A stretch of DNA of 64,000 bases from Bacillota bacterium (GCA_023454175.1 JAEXRW010000025.1:773022-837021), one strand, 5' to 3'; shown: positions 17,396 to 26,549, counted from the first letter of the stretch. The notes: a model not told the origin generated them from the letters alone. Made by a program: numbers and translations.

Positions 17396-18856
17396 GTGGA
17401 TGATATACAGGATTCCGCCCCTCTGTTTGATGCAGTAAAGAGGCATATCGAAAACGGTGTCGTTCCTTTCCACGTGCCCGGGCATAAACAGGGCCGCGGC
17501 CTGCCTGGCCTGCGGCAGTACGTCGGTGAACGTATCCTGCAGATGGACCTCAACGGCATGGATGACATCGATTACATGAGCAATCCGGCGGGCGTCATCC
17601 GCCGGTCCCTGGAGCTGATGGCCCGGGCCTTCGGGGCGGACCATGCCTTCTTTCTCGTCAACGGCACAACATCGGGCATACAGGCCATGATCATGAGCGC
17701 CTGTGCGCCGGGGGAAAAACTGATCCTGCCGCGCAACGCGCACAAATCCACGGTCGGCGGCCTCATCCTGGGGGGCGTCACGCCCGTCTATGTCCAGCCC
17801 GTCATTGAGCCCCATCTGGGGGTCGCCATGGGCATGACGGTGGAGAGCGTGGCCCAGGCCATACGGGAGCACCCCGAAGCGCGGGCCGTCTTCGTCATCA
17901 ATCCCACGTATTACGGCATGGCATCCGATATAAAAGCCATCGTGGATCTTGCGCATGCGCACGGCATGCTCGTCCTGGCCGATGAAGCGCACGGCAGCCA
18001 TCTGTATTTCCATGATGCTTTTCCCCTCTCCGCCATGGCCGCCGGCGCCGACCTGAGCACGCTCAGCATCCACAAGACCGGCGGTTCCCTCACGCAGAGT
18101 TCGGCGCTGCTCCTGAAAAATGGGCGGGTATCCCCATCCCATGTCCACCGCGTGCTGGAACTGTGCTATACCTCCAGCGCCTCCTACCTGCTCATGTGTT
18201 CCCTGGATCTGGCGCGGAAACAGCTGGCTTTGGAAGGCAGGGCGCTGATGGAGAATGCGCTGAGCCTGGCCCGCTATGCGCGGGAAAAGATCAATGGTCT
18301 GGAGGGGTTCATGGCTTTTGGGCCGGAGCTTGCAGGTTCGCCGGGCTGCCATGCGTTTGATGAAACGAAACTGGGTGTGAATGTCTCCGCTTACTGCACC
18401 GGCTGCCAGATGGAGGCGCTTCTGCGGGAGAAGTACCGCATCCAGGTGGAGCTGTCCGATCTGTATAATATCCTCGCCGTCGTCACCTTTGCAGACCGCA
18501 GGCTGGATCTGGACGCGCTCATCGGCGCGCTCACAGATATCTCCCAGCGTATGCCCATGCGGGAGAATAACCATAACGTGTTCATACCCGGTGGATTGGA
18601 GACGGCTGTTTCCCTTCGCCGGGCATTCTACTGCCGTAAAAAGGCTGTAAAACTCGAAGATTCTGTCGGGGAGGTCTCCGGCGAGATCGTCATGGCCTAT
18701 CCCCCCGGCATCCCCGTCATCTGCCTCGGGGAACGGATCACTTCGGATATCGTGGAATATATCCGCATCCTGAAGGGCGAAAACTGCCAGCTGCAGGGTA
18801 CCGAAGATGCCCATGTGGATTTCATCAGGGTTCTGGATAGGAACAGCCATCCCTGA
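17396..18856 (+). CDS. Orn/Lys/Arg decarboxylase family protein (aminotransferase-fold)
   Basis: A 486-residue PLP enzyme of the wing-less group found in Bacillota (like B. subtilis SpeA/YaaO). HVPGHKQGRG at the start, LVNGTTSGIQAMIMS, PRNAHKS, VINPTYYG and ADEAHGSHL are family signatures; the Schiff-base Lys sits in STLSIHKTGGSLTQSSALL. The C-terminal domain ends near residue 470. The product would be a polyamine or diamine from arginine, lysine or ornithine; substrate not resolvable. GTG 17396 follows a strong AAGGGGGG. It is commonly paired with tmk/holB in relatives, but not here. Confidence 0.9.
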   Translation: MDDIQDSAPLFDAVKRHIENGVVPFHVPGHKQGRGLPGLRQYVGERILQMDLNGMDDIDYMSNPAGVIRRSLELMARAFGADHAFFLVNGTTSGIQAMIMSACAPGEKLILPRNAHKSTVGGLILGGVTPVYVQPVIEPHLGVAMGMTVESVAQAIREHPEARAVFVINPTYYGMASDIKAIVDLAHAHGMLVLADEAHGSHLYFHDAFPLSAMAAGADLSTLSIHKTGGSLTQSSALLLKNGRVSPSHVHRVLELCYTSSASYLLMCSLDLARKQLALEGRALMENALSLARYAREKINGLEGFMAFGPELAGSPGCHAFDETKLGVNVSAYCTGCQMEALLREKYRIQVELSDLYNILAVVTFADRRLDLDALIGALTDISQRMPMRENNHNVFIPGGLETAVSLRRAFYCRKKAVKLEDSVGEVSGEIVMAYPPGIPVICLGERITSDIVEYIRILKGENCQLQGTEDAHVDFIRVLDRNSHP

Positions 18857-18895
18857 CGCTTGCGAACATGCATGGGAATAGGATGCCAAGCAGGG

Positions 18896-19339
18896 CTAAA
18901 GTGCGAGGATGATGCCGCCGATGATGAAAAAGACTCCGATGATCCGTTTGATGGAGAGAGCTTCCCCGAGGAAGATGATGGAGAATGCGATCGTCACCAG
19001 CGGTGAGCAGGACATGATGATGGTCACCAGCGAAGCGGACCCCATTTTGACTGCGGAGTAATAGGCCCAGTCCCCAATGAGCGTGGCCAGGATGGATTCG
19101 CTCGCCAGGATCAGGAATACCGGCAGCGTGATCTGGTTTATCTTGAAAAGGCTCCCGTCCGCGAGCATCCACCCCGTGAGCAGGATGGTGGTCACGCCCG
19201 TACGGATCGCCAGCCCCACCATCGGGTTGAGGTCGCGCAGGCCGATCTTCGCAAATAACGGCGCAAGCCCCCAGCACACGGTCGCGATGATGGCCAGCAG
19301 GTAAAACATCCAGTTCTTCCTCCTGAATTCCTGTATCAT
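18896..19339 (-). CDS. EamA/DMT-family small transporter (single EamA domain)
   Basis: A 147-residue membrane protein with about five hydrophobic helices: YLLAIIATVCWGLAPLFAKIGL at the N-terminus, then PLVTIAFSIIFLGEALSIKRIIG, the standard end of an EamA domain. Usual DMT exporters have two such domains (about 300 residues). This has one, complete from start to stop, as in the short EamA group that probably dimerises. Substrate unknown. ATG 19339 opens MIQEFRRKN. Confidence 0.85.
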   Translation of the reverse strand: MIQEFRRKNWMFYLLAIIATVCWGLAPLFAKIGLRDLNPMVGLAIRTGVTTILLTGWMLADGSLFKINQITLPVFLILASESILATLIGDWAYYSAVKMGSASLVTIIMSCSPLVTIAFSIIFLGEALSIKRIIGVFFIIGGIILAL

Positions 19340-19497
19340 AAGGCACCTGTCTTCATGTTTGTGACGGTATCAGTAACAATATATGGCCATTACATACTTG
19401 TTTATAATCACTTCTGCATGTCTGTGGATGAATTGCAACTCTCCCGCCGCATATTGCCTCACGCCGGGTGCATACCTTTAATTGGGGTTGAATCGGT

Positions 19498-20523
19498 TTG
19501 GGGGTGCAGGCTGTGGTTCACAGGGTGGAAAATCTGGTTTTCTCGGGCGGGGGCGTGCTGGGCACCGCCTATCTGGGTGTCCTGCAGTATCTGTATGAGC
19601 AGGGGCTTATGGCAAACGTCAGACGCACCGCGGGCACATCAGCGGGAGCCATCGCCGCCTGTATGGTGGGATTGAATCTGCCGTTTGAAGGATTGAAGGC
19701 TGCCGTCGATACGCTGGATTACAGGAAGGTGCCCATGAAGGAGATACCGGCGGAGCAGGCCGTACTCCCGGCTTATGTGCAAAAAGGGCTGGACAGGGTA
19801 TTTGATGACTGGGAGTGTGTGCTCCGCCTGGTGAAAAACTACGGCTGGTTTTCGAGCGGATACTTCTATCGCTGGATCCAGGAACAGATCGCAAGGCAGT
19901 TTGACCGGAGAAAAAAAGCCCCGCCCTATTCGTTTGCGGATTTTAACGACCCGCGCCTGCATGTGGACGGGCGGCCGTTCTACGATGTGAGCATCATCGG
20001 TGCGGATATATCCAGGAGGAATACCAGGGTGTTTTCCTTTGAGACCACCCCCTATATGGAGGTGGCCACGGCGGTTCGCATCTCCATGTCCATCCCCGTC
20101 TTTTTCGAAGCGGTGAAACTGGAAGAGGACGGTCTTAAGGATATATATGCCGATGGCGGTGTGCAGCGCGTTTACCCCCTGAATCTGTATGACGGTACGG
20201 CTGCCGCCAATCCCTTCACCCTCGGTGTCCGGTTCAAGGCGTCCGAAGCATATCACGAGATCCATAACCTTCTGGATTTTATTGCAAACCTGCTCATGTC
20301 GCTCTACCGTGTCCAGGAGGACGCATACGAAAACGATCCGCAGGATATCGCCCGCTCCATCGTCATCGACCCCGGCCAGGTATCCTTTGTGGATTTTGAT
20401 ATTGCGCCGGGAGATCCGACTTATAATTTTCTGTATAGGGCCGGGTATGACGCGGCAGACAGCTATTTCAGAAAGGTGAGTATTATGCCCTATGATGGTT
20501 TTGAAGGTCTCTCGAACGTATAA
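19498..20523 (+). CDS. Patatin-like phospholipase
   Basis: A 341-residue patatin-fold serine hydrolase. The oxyanion loop is FSGGGVLGTAYLG, the nucleophile Ser lies in GTSAGAI, and the dyad Asp in YADGG. PYMEVATAVRISMSIPVFFEAV precedes the Asp as in the family. It probably cleaves acyl chains from phospholipids or related lipids in the cytosol. The N-terminus is uncertain: TTG 19498 gives the longest frame, but GTG 19504 or 19513 fit before the first strand equally well. It is followed closely by a terminator hairpin. Confidence 0.88.
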   Translation: MGVQAVVHRVENLVFSGGGVLGTAYLGVLQYLYEQGLMANVRRTAGTSAGAIAACMVGLNLPFEGLKAAVDTLDYRKVPMKEIPAEQAVLPAYVQKGLDRVFDDWECVLRLVKNYGWFSSGYFYRWIQEQIARQFDRRKKAPPYSFADFNDPRLHVDGRPFYDVSIIGADISRRNTRVFSFETTPYMEVATAVRISMSIPVFFEAVKLEEDGLKDIYADGGVQRVYPLNLYDGTAAANPFTLGVRFKASEAYHEIHNLLDFIANLLMSLYRVQEDAYENDPQDIARSIVIDPGQVSFVDFDIAPGDPTYNFLYRAGYDAADSYFRKVSIMPYDGFEGLSNV

Positions 20524-20526
20524 AAG

Positions 20527-20562
20527 AAAAGCCGTTCGGAGGCCATACCCTGAACGGCTTTA
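20527..20562 (+). terminator. Terminator after the patatin gene
   Basis: AAAAGCCGTTC / GAACGGCTTT stem with a 14-base loop directly after the patatin stop codon. It also serves the convergent apgM gene. Confidence 0.8.
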
Positions 20563-20577
20563 ACTGTCGCCGGCTGT

Positions 20578-21789
20578 TTACTCCGCAAAGAGCTTATCCA
20601 GCATCGTGTATCCCTTGTCGACGAATACACCTGTCTTCCCCGCCTCTTCCTCGTTGTACGCTTTCGCGCCCGAGGGCTTGTTCCCCTTGCTGCTGTAGAG
20701 GATATACGGTACTGGGTTTTTGGTGTGCGTCATGATCCTTAGCGGCGTCGGATGGTCAGGCAGGATGAGCATGCGAAAGTACTTCTCATGCTTTTTCAGT
20801 CCCTGGATGAGCGGGCCGATGACCTTCCTGTCGATGTATTCGATGGACTTTATCTTGTTTTCCACTTCCCCGCGGTGCCCGCATTCGTCCGGCGCTTCGA
20901 TATGCACATAGACGAAGTCAGTCCCGTACAGAAGCTCGTTTAATGCGGCTTCCGCCTTGCCTTCGAAGTTGGTGTGGATGTTCCCCGTCGCGCCTTCCAC
21001 TTCGACGACTTTTAATCCTGCACAGACGCCGATCCCCTTGATCAGATCGACAGCGGATATGACGGCGCCTTTTTTCCCGAATTTATCCCCGAATGATGTC
21101 AGGATGGGCTTTTTCGCCTCGCCCCAGAACCATGCGGAGTTTGCGGGTTTCAGCCCCATTTGAATGCGTTCTCTGTTCACCGGGTGATCTGCCAGTAGTA
21201 GGGATGATCGCTTCATCATGTCCAGCAGCGCTTCGCCTGCAGTGCCCTTCGGCAGGTGTTCCGCTATCTTCTTCCCCGTGATATCGTGCGGCGGCGTCAG
21301 TTTGGATCCCGTTTGCCCGTCGGTCCACTTCAGGCAGTGCCTGTAGCTCAGTCCGGTATGCAGGGAAAAGGCGTCTGTGTGGAAATGGCTGTCGAGGTAC
21401 TCGATGAGCCGCCTCGCCTCCCGGGTGGATATCTCGTCAGAGCTGTAGTCTACCATCGTTTTGGCTTCATATGGCTCATCGTCCGATAATGTTACGAGGT
21501 TGCATCGGAAGGTCACATCTTTTTCACCCAGCGGGATGCCGATGCTAGCGGCCTCCAGCGAAGACCTTCCGGTATAGTAGATGGATGGGTCGTATCCCAT
21601 GATGGCCAGGTTGGTCACGTCGCTGCCGGGCGGCATATCGTCGGGCGTCGTACGCACCATCCCCACCTCGCCTTCCCGTGCCATGGCGTCCATGTTGGGT
21701 TTCTTGGCGACCATGAGCGGTGTTTTCCCTTCCAGCTGTTCGACCGGTTCATCCGCCATGCCGTCGCCCAGTATCACGATGTATTTCAT
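20578..21789 (-). CDS. apgM: Cofactor-independent phosphoglycerate mutase, archaeal type (ApgM)
   Basis: A 403-residue alkaline-phosphatase-superfamily enzyme interconverting 3- and 2-phosphoglycerate with metal ions. GDGMADEPVEQLEGKTPL opens the protein. The phosphorylated Ser is in PPGSDVTNLAIMGYDP, with TGRSSLEAASIG after it, and late metal ligands appear in HIEAPDECGHRG and ILPDHPTP. This is the ApgM family, not the GpmI or GpmA families. ATG 21789 is chosen with GGAAGG about ten bases before it. In Clostridia, ApgM-like proteins sometimes sit near homoserine genes and may act on other phosphates; nothing here tests that. Confidence 0.9.
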   Translation of the reverse strand: MKYIVILGDGMADEPVEQLEGKTPLMVAKKPNMDAMAREGEVGMVRTTPDDMPPGSDVTNLAIMGYDPSIYYTGRSSLEAASIGIPLGEKDVTFRCNLVTLSDDEPYEAKTMVDYSSDEISTREARRLIEYLDSHFHTDAFSLHTGLSYRHCLKWTDGQTGSKLTPPHDITGKKIAEHLPKGTAGEALLDMMKRSSLLLADHPVNRERIQMGLKPANSAWFWGEAKKPILTSFGDKFGKKGAVISAVDLIKGIGVCAGLKVVEVEGATGNIHTNFEGKAEAALNELLYGTDFVYVHIEAPDECGHRGEVENKIKSIEYIDRKVIGPLIQGLKKHEKYFRMLILPDHPTPLRIMTHTKNPVPYILYSSKGNKPSGAKAYNEEEAGKTGVFVDKGYTMLDKLFAE

Positions 21790-22153
21790 GCCCTGCACCC
21801 TTCCGTTTACCGTAAATTCAATATATGCAACCGCTTCTGCCTTGCGTTATCGCAAATTTTATGGATAGTATACCAGAATGCGCGGCATGTTTCCACGTTC
21901 TACCCGGTAAAGTAATCATCAAATAAAAATCGATAATTGGTTTATGCCTAAATAGCAGGCGTTTTCGATCCGGATCCGTTACCCGCGGGGTACCTACATA
22001 GGGGGCGCAGCCCCCTATAAAACTTCCCCTCCCATGCTCCGCATTTTGTACCTTATCTTTTTTTGCGTATGGGAGGGGCAGGGGTGGGCATCCTGCTTCA
22101 TAAAAAGAAGAGGAGCCGCACCATTTGGATGCAGCTCCCTTGTTTCAATTGTC
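21790..22153. other. Intergenic region with second copy of the two-hairpin repeat
   Basis: 364 bp between apgM and the EF-G2 gene. The left 200 bp should contain the apgM promoter, though I cannot place it. The right part holds the structured repeat at 21998-22090. No gene is visible. Confidence 0.55.
21998..22090 (+). repeat. Two-hairpin intergenic repeat, copy B
   Basis: Stem 1 has 9-bp arms ATAGGGGGC/GCCCCCTAT around GCA (21998-22018). Stem 2 pairs CCCCTCCCAT (22026-22035) with ATGGGAGGGG (22069-22078), with an inner CGCA/TGCG. The tail CAGGGGTGGGC follows. It has the same architecture as 5688-5790, with base changes that keep both stems paired. Confidence 0.65.
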
Positions 22154-24244
22154 TTATTCCTCTTCTTCCTCTTCGCGTTCCTTCTTGGCCTGTTCCACCA
22201 CTTTGGCTGCGATGTTGCCCGGTACCTCTTCATACCGTTCAAAGGACATCTTGAAGGAGCCCCTGGCCTGCGTCATGGAGCGCAGGTCCGTCGCGTATTT
22301 GAACATTTCCGCAAACGGTACCTCGGCCACCACCTGCTGCTCGCCGTCCACCGGGTTCATCCCCAATATCCGGCCGCGCCGCTTGTTCAGGTCCCCGATG
22401 ATGTCGCCCATGTACTCGTCGGGCACGTTTACTTCCACGTGGTAGATCGGCTCGAGCAGGACGGGGTTGGCGTCTGCGCAGCCTTTCCTGAAGGCCAGCC
22501 TCGCGGCCAGCTTGAAGGCCATTTCCGAGGAGTCCACCGGGTGGAAGGATCCGTCATACAGGGTGCAGCGCAGGTTGACCACGGGGCAGTGCGCCAGCAC
22601 GCCCTTCACGATGCATTCGCGCAGTCCCTTTTCCACGGCGGGGATGTATTGCCTCGGCACCACGCCGCCGACCACCTTGTCCACAAATTCAAAGGTTCCG
22701 GATCCGTCCACGATGGGTTCAAATTCGATCCAGCAGTGGCCGTACTGTCCATGGCCGCCTGTTTGCTTCTTGTGTTTGCCTTCGGCCTTGACCGCCTTTT
22801 TGATGGTCTCGCGGTAGGGCACCTTGGGATCGTGCAGCTCGGCTTCCACGCCGAATTTATTGGTCAGTTTCTTTGTGATGACCTCCAGGTGCATCTCGCC
22901 CAGGCCGCCGATGAGCATGTCGCCCGTTTCCGCCTGCTTTTGCACCAGGAATGTGGGGTCTTCTTCCTCCAGCCTGTGCAGTCCTGTGAAGACCTTGTCT
23001 TCCTCGCCTTCCTTCTTGGAGCCTACGGCCATCCAGATGGAGGGCTCGGGGAAAGCGATGTTTTCAAAGACCACGGGGTTGGCCGCGTCGCACAGGGTAT
23101 GCCCCGTCATCGTGTACTGCAGCTTCGCCACCGCGCCCAGGTCGCCTGCATAAAGCTTTTCGGTGGTATTCTGTTTCTTGCCGCGCAGGATGTAGATGCT
23201 GCCCACTTTTTCGTTTTTCTGTACGTTGGGGTTGTACATGGTCATGTCCGAGGTCAATGTCCCGGAGAATATTTTGAAAAGGGAAAGTTTTCCTACGAAC
23301 GGGTCCGCCACCGTCTTGAAGACCTGCGCTGCGAATGGCGCCGCAGGATCGCATTTTACGGTGGTCTCCGCATTCGTCTTGGCATTTTTGGCCTTCACAG
23401 CCGGTTTCTCATCGGGAGCGGGCAGGTAGCGGATGATGCACTCCGTGAGCACATTGATCCCCAGGTTGGGGGCCGCCGCGCCGCAGCACACCGGTACCAC
23501 CTTGCCTGCCACCGTTCCGGCATGGATGCCTTTTATGACTTCATCTGTGGTCAGTTCTTCTCCCCCGAAGAACTTCTCCAGCAGCTCGTCGTCGCTTTCA
23601 GCGGCAGCTTCGATGAGCGTCCCGCGCAGTGTCGCTGCCTCGTCTGCCAGTTCGGCAGGGATATCCGCGTCCTTGGTCTCTTTCCCTGCAAACATCCTGG
23701 CTTTCATCTGGACCAGGTCCACCACTCCCGCGAAGGCGCCGCCCTTTACGATGGGGAGGCTGACCGGTGCGATGGCTGTACCGTACTTGCCTTTCAGCTG
23801 GTCCAGTACTTTTGAAAAATTCGCGTTCTCCCTGTCCATCTGGTTGATGAGGATCATCTTGGATACGCCGTTTTTCGCGCAGATGTTCCAGGCTTTTTCC
23901 GCGCCCACGGTCAGGCCGGATACGGCTCCCACGAGTATGACGGCGCCGTCGGCCAGTTTCATGGCCTGTGTCAGTTCGCCCAGGAAATCAAAATACCCCG
24001 GGGCGTCGATCATGTTGATCTTGGTGTCTCCGACTTCGACAGGTGCCACAGCGGCGTTGATGGAAATATGCCTTTTGACCTCTTCGGGGTCGTAGTCCGT
24101 GGTGGTCGTCCCTTCCTCCACTTTGCCCATGCGGTCGATCGCACCCGAATTGAAAAGCATGGCTTCCACGAGCGTGGTCTTGCCTTCGCCGCCGTGGCCT
24201 GCTACAACGACGTTGCGGATTTTCTCTGCCTTGTACTCTTTCAT
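22154..24244 (-). CDS. fusA2: Elongation factor G-like translational GTPase, EF-G2 type
   Basis: A 696-residue five-domain EF-G paralogue. The P-loop is GHGGEGKTTL rather than GHxDxGKTT, and the G3 motif is DAPGYFDF, so the catalytic His of DTPGH is replaced by Tyr; G4 is NQMDREN. These changes are typical of the FusA2/EF-G2 subfamily, whose ribosomal role is unclear and whose GTP hydrolysis differs from canonical EF-G. Domain IV carries GGHGQYGHCWIEFEP, and the C-terminus ends in a run of acidic residues. ATG 24244 opens MKEYKAEKIRNVVVAGH, preceded by GAGGGGGAA. It is monocistronic. Confidence 0.9.
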   Translation of the reverse strand: MKEYKAEKIRNVVVAGHGGEGKTTLVEAMLFNSGAIDRMGKVEEGTTTTDYDPEEVKRHISINAAVAPVEVGDTKINMIDAPGYFDFLGELTQAMKLADGAVILVGAVSGLTVGAEKAWNICAKNGVSKMILINQMDRENANFSKVLDQLKGKYGTAIAPVSLPIVKGGAFAGVVDLVQMKARMFAGKETKDADIPAELADEAATLRGTLIEAAAESDDELLEKFFGGEELTTDEVIKGIHAGTVAGKVVPVCCGAAAPNLGINVLTECIIRYLPAPDEKPAVKAKNAKTNAETTVKCDPAAPFAAQVFKTVADPFVGKLSLFKIFSGTLTSDMTMYNPNVQKNEKVGSIYILRGKKQNTTEKLYAGDLGAVAKLQYTMTGHTLCDAANPVVFENIAFPEPSIWMAVGSKKEGEEDKVFTGLHRLEEEDPTFLVQKQAETGDMLIGGLGEMHLEVITKKLTNKFGVEAELHDPKVPYRETIKKAVKAEGKHKKQTGGHGQYGHCWIEFEPIVDGSGTFEFVDKVVGGVVPRQYIPAVEKGLRECIVKGVLAHCPVVNLRCTLYDGSFHPVDSSEMAFKLAARLAFRKGCADANPVLLEPIYHVEVNVPDEYMGDIIGDLNKRRGRILGMNPVDGEQQVVAEVPFAEMFKYATDLRSMTQARGSFKMSFERYEEVPGNIAAKVVEQAKKEREEEEEE

Positions 24245-24469
24245 AAAAAATTCCCCCTCGTATCCTTGTATTGCATCCGCGTGCCCTGGGTTTATACAAT
24301 CTATAGTATTTTATCAAATGCGAAATAAAATTGGAATAGCATTTGTATGTTTTCCTGCATCTGCATTGCCCTTGGCAGTGGGAAGTATTTCCCGGCCAAA
24401 AAAATGATGTGGAAAAAGGCCGGGTTTTATGTAATAATAATGGCAATCTTGAAAAAGTGAGTGATCCGA

Positions 24470-24814
24470 ATGCAGAATGATCCCCGGCCGGAGGACAGCC
24501 AGGCGCCATCCCAGGAAGAGACAGCCTATGTAAAACCGCCCATGAAGCATACCAAAGTGGTCCAGATCGTTTGTGGTATCGTTCTGGCGCTGGTCATATT
24601 CGTGCTGCTCTATTTTTCCAGCAGGCCCGAGATTTATTTCCGCTATGGATGGGTCGCGGCATTTGGCCTCACGATGATCATTACCTATAGCCTGGAAAAG
24701 CGTTATCAGCGCCGCTACAAGCTTTTCTGGAAGACGTTTCTGATCACAGCCGGAGCCGCTCTGCTGGTCATGCTGGTGTTCGCGCTCACCGGTATTGCGC
24801 CCCTGGGGGTTTGA
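24470..24814 (+). CDS. Small two-helix membrane protein, function unknown
   Basis: A 114-residue protein with a polar N-terminus (about 1-30) and two to three hydrophobic segments: VVQIVCGIVLALVIFVLLYF, WVAAFGLTMIITYSL, and FLITAGAALLVMLVFALTG near the end. A basic loop EKRYQRRYK lies between. I recognise no family. ATG 24470 is used; GTG 24461 is an alternative, and both ribosome-binding sites are weak. It is divergent from the EF-G2 gene and convergent with the anti-sigma gene, with a clear terminator after it. Confidence 0.6.
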   Translation: MQNDPRPEDSQAPSQEETAYVKPPMKHTKVVQIVCGIVLALVIFVLLYFSSRPEIYFRYGWVAAFGLTMIITYSLEKRYQRRYKLFWKTFLITAGAALLVMLVFALTGIAPLGV

Positions 24815-24840
24815 AGGATATTGAATAGCTGACAGACATA

Positions 24841-24866
24841 AAAAAGCCCCTCTCAAGGGGCTTTCG
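24841..24866. terminator. Bidirectional terminator
   Basis: AAAGCCCC/GGGGCTTT stem with a TCTCAA loop and an A-run before and T-run after, between the convergent small membrane protein and anti-sigma genes. Confidence 0.85.
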
Positions 24867-24874
24867 ATGTTTCT

Positions 24875-25678
24875 TCAATTGAACAGGATCTCAAACTGCA
24901 TCGTTTCGGTGTTTTCACCGGCAGGATTCTCCGGGGGTGGAGGCTGCGCACCCGTGTCCCTCAGCCAATCCATGAGTATGCTGTAATGGTCCTGCCCGAT
25001 CGTAAACGTGATCCTTGTCGTTCCACCCAAATCGTCAGCCGCATATGATACGTTCCACTGATTCAGCAAGTCCTGCAAATCCTTTTGCGACTCCGGTTTC
25101 GCGGTAATGGTATAGGATGATATTCCTTTCCTGTCAGTTGGAGCGCTGGCGCCGAAGGAAACGTTTGCATCTCCCTGTCCGCCCGTGATACCCACCATCC
25201 CTGATTCTTGCGGAGCCATGGTTGCAGCCGCAGTCGGTGCAGGCGTTGGCGCAGCTGCCTCGGGAGCTATTTTTGCAGCAGAAAACTGTCTTTCATCCGC
25301 CGCCGAAGCCAGGTTGCTGTCCAGCATGGGCGCCTGGGGACGTGGCGCGATGATTCCGTTGGCAAACATCTGCCATCCGACCACCGCGACGACCAGCGCG
25401 GCGGCGATCGGTCCTGCGATGCGCACCCACTTCAGGTTGGGCCTTTTTGTTTGGGTTTTGGCTTGTTCCCTTGCGGCCTTTATCCAGGCGTCGTGAAATC
25501 CTTCGGGTACTTCTGCTTCCTCCAGGCTGCCCAGGTGCTCCCGCGTGGACGTCATGCGTTCATAAACGGTGCGGCACTTTTTGCAGGAGCGTAAGTGCTG
25601 CCGGAATTCCCTGTCGTCCCCGTCCGCCATATTGTCCATGTGCAGGCTCATCTGCTCCATGCATTTTTTGCAGTCCAC
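24875..25678 (-). CDS. Putative anti-sigma factor with zinc-finger (zf-HC2) domain
   Basis: A 267-residue membrane protein. The N-terminal cytoplasmic part has the H-x3-C-x2-C zinc motif (FRQHLRSCKKC) of ZAS anti-sigma factors, and one membrane helix lies at about 105-122 (IAGPIAAALVVAVVGWQMFA). The outer part holds a Pro/Ala-rich linker and a small ferredoxin-like-looking domain that ends with IGQDHYSILMDWLRDTG. Such proteins hold an ECF sigma factor until a signal arrives. No sigma gene lies directly upstream, which is unusual. A DUF4349-like sensor is possible for the outer part. Confidence 0.75.
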   Translation of the reverse strand: MDCKKCMEQMSLHMDNMADGDDREFRQHLRSCKKCRTVYERMTSTREHLGSLEEAEVPEGFHDAWIKAAREQAKTQTKRPNLKWVRIAGPIAAALVVAVVGWQMFANGIIAPRPQAPMLDSNLASAADERQFSAAKIAPEAAAPTPAPTAAATMAPQESGMVGITGGQGDANVSFGASAPTDRKGISSYTITAKPESQKDLQDLLNQWNVSYAADDLGGTTRITFTIGQDHYSILMDWLRDTGAQPPPPENPAGENTETMQFEILFN

Positions 25679-25955
25679 GTGAGTTCACCCCCTTCCATTC
25701 AATGAACGAAAACCTGTCAAGCTAGATTATACCGTTCCTGATGATTTAGACGCAACATATACTTTAAAAGTTCCCTTCCGTATAAAGAATATGATGCACT
25801 GTTTATAATGGGTTACTGAGTAGTTGGTGCATTTTCCCGATAGATAATATCGTCGAATGATCATGCGCATAACGCCGTCTTTGATCCGGCGCTGTGACAT
25901 ATACATAAAGCCGATATCATTCCAAGCGTGATGCCAGTTCTTTTCAAAAGCGGTC

Positions 25956-26549
25956 TTAATCGTTCATTCCCTTTCCTTCGAGTATCTGATGAGCATATTT
26001 TCCGACCCTTGCCTCCCTGGTTTTGGATAGTTTGGGTTCGGAAAAATACAGGAGATATGCTCTTTGCCGTCCCGGCGTCAGTGTTTCAAATGCAGCTCTT
26101 AATGCAGGGTTCTCATTGAATTTGTTTTGTAATTCCGCCGGTATGATGAATTCCGTATTTTTTTTGAAAACCACTTCCAGGCCGGCCTTTTCGATTTCGA
26201 TGGCTTCATGGATATAGGTTTTCAGGATGGATGCCATATCGGCTATTTCCTGAACATTGGTGAAGCGGATCTGGCGCCCTGCCTGTACATTTTCCGTTTG
26301 CTGGATCAGTACGCCATGGGTATCCTGCAGCAGCGCGCCTTTGATGAAAAGGAGCGCGCAGTATTCCTTGAATCCGTGTATCAGCACAACATTCTTTTTT
26401 TCATGGGTGTAACAGGGTACGCCCCACTTCAAATCTTCATCCAGCCCGCAGTCCAGAACGATCATTCTCAGTTTTTCAAATTCTTTCCGCCACTGTTTTG
26501 CTTCGCGTAGGAATTCATCCACCTTGGGATTCATTCTGCGCATATCCAT
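25956..26549 (-). CDS. YdeI/OmpD-associated family protein with DUF1801-like domain
   Basis: A 197-residue protein. The first part (WRKEFEKLRMIVLDCGLDEDLKWGVPCYTHEKKNVVLIHGFKEYCALLFIKGALL in several stretches) matches the DUF1801/YdhG fold. The end, LQNKFNENPALRAAFETLTPGRQRAYLLYF followed by KTREARVGKYA, matches the bacteriocin-resistance YdeI/OmpD-associated tail. The biochemical role is unknown; a link to antimicrobial resistance is from family names only. ATG 26549 has GGGAGGG nine bases before it, while the longer frame lacks such a site. Confidence 0.85.
   Translation of the reverse strand: MDMRRMNPKVDEFLREAKQWRKEFEKLRMIVLDCGLDEDLKWGVPCYTHEKKNVVLIHGFKEYCALLFIKGALLQDTHGVLIQQTENVQAGRQIRFTNVQEIADMASILKTYIHEAIEIEKAGLEVVFKKNTEFIIPAELQNKFNENPALRAAFETLTPGRQRAYLLYFSEPKLSKTREARVGKYAHQILEGKGMND

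Noticed and set aside
22034..23815. 593-codon plus-strand frame opposite the EF-G2 gene
   Set aside because: Antisense shadow of a highly conserved gene; composition is His/Val/Phe-rich and shows no domain.
24314..24856. 180-codon minus-strand frame
   Set aside because: It overlaps a better plus-strand membrane protein gene and the terminator at 24841-24866, and has no recognisable domain.
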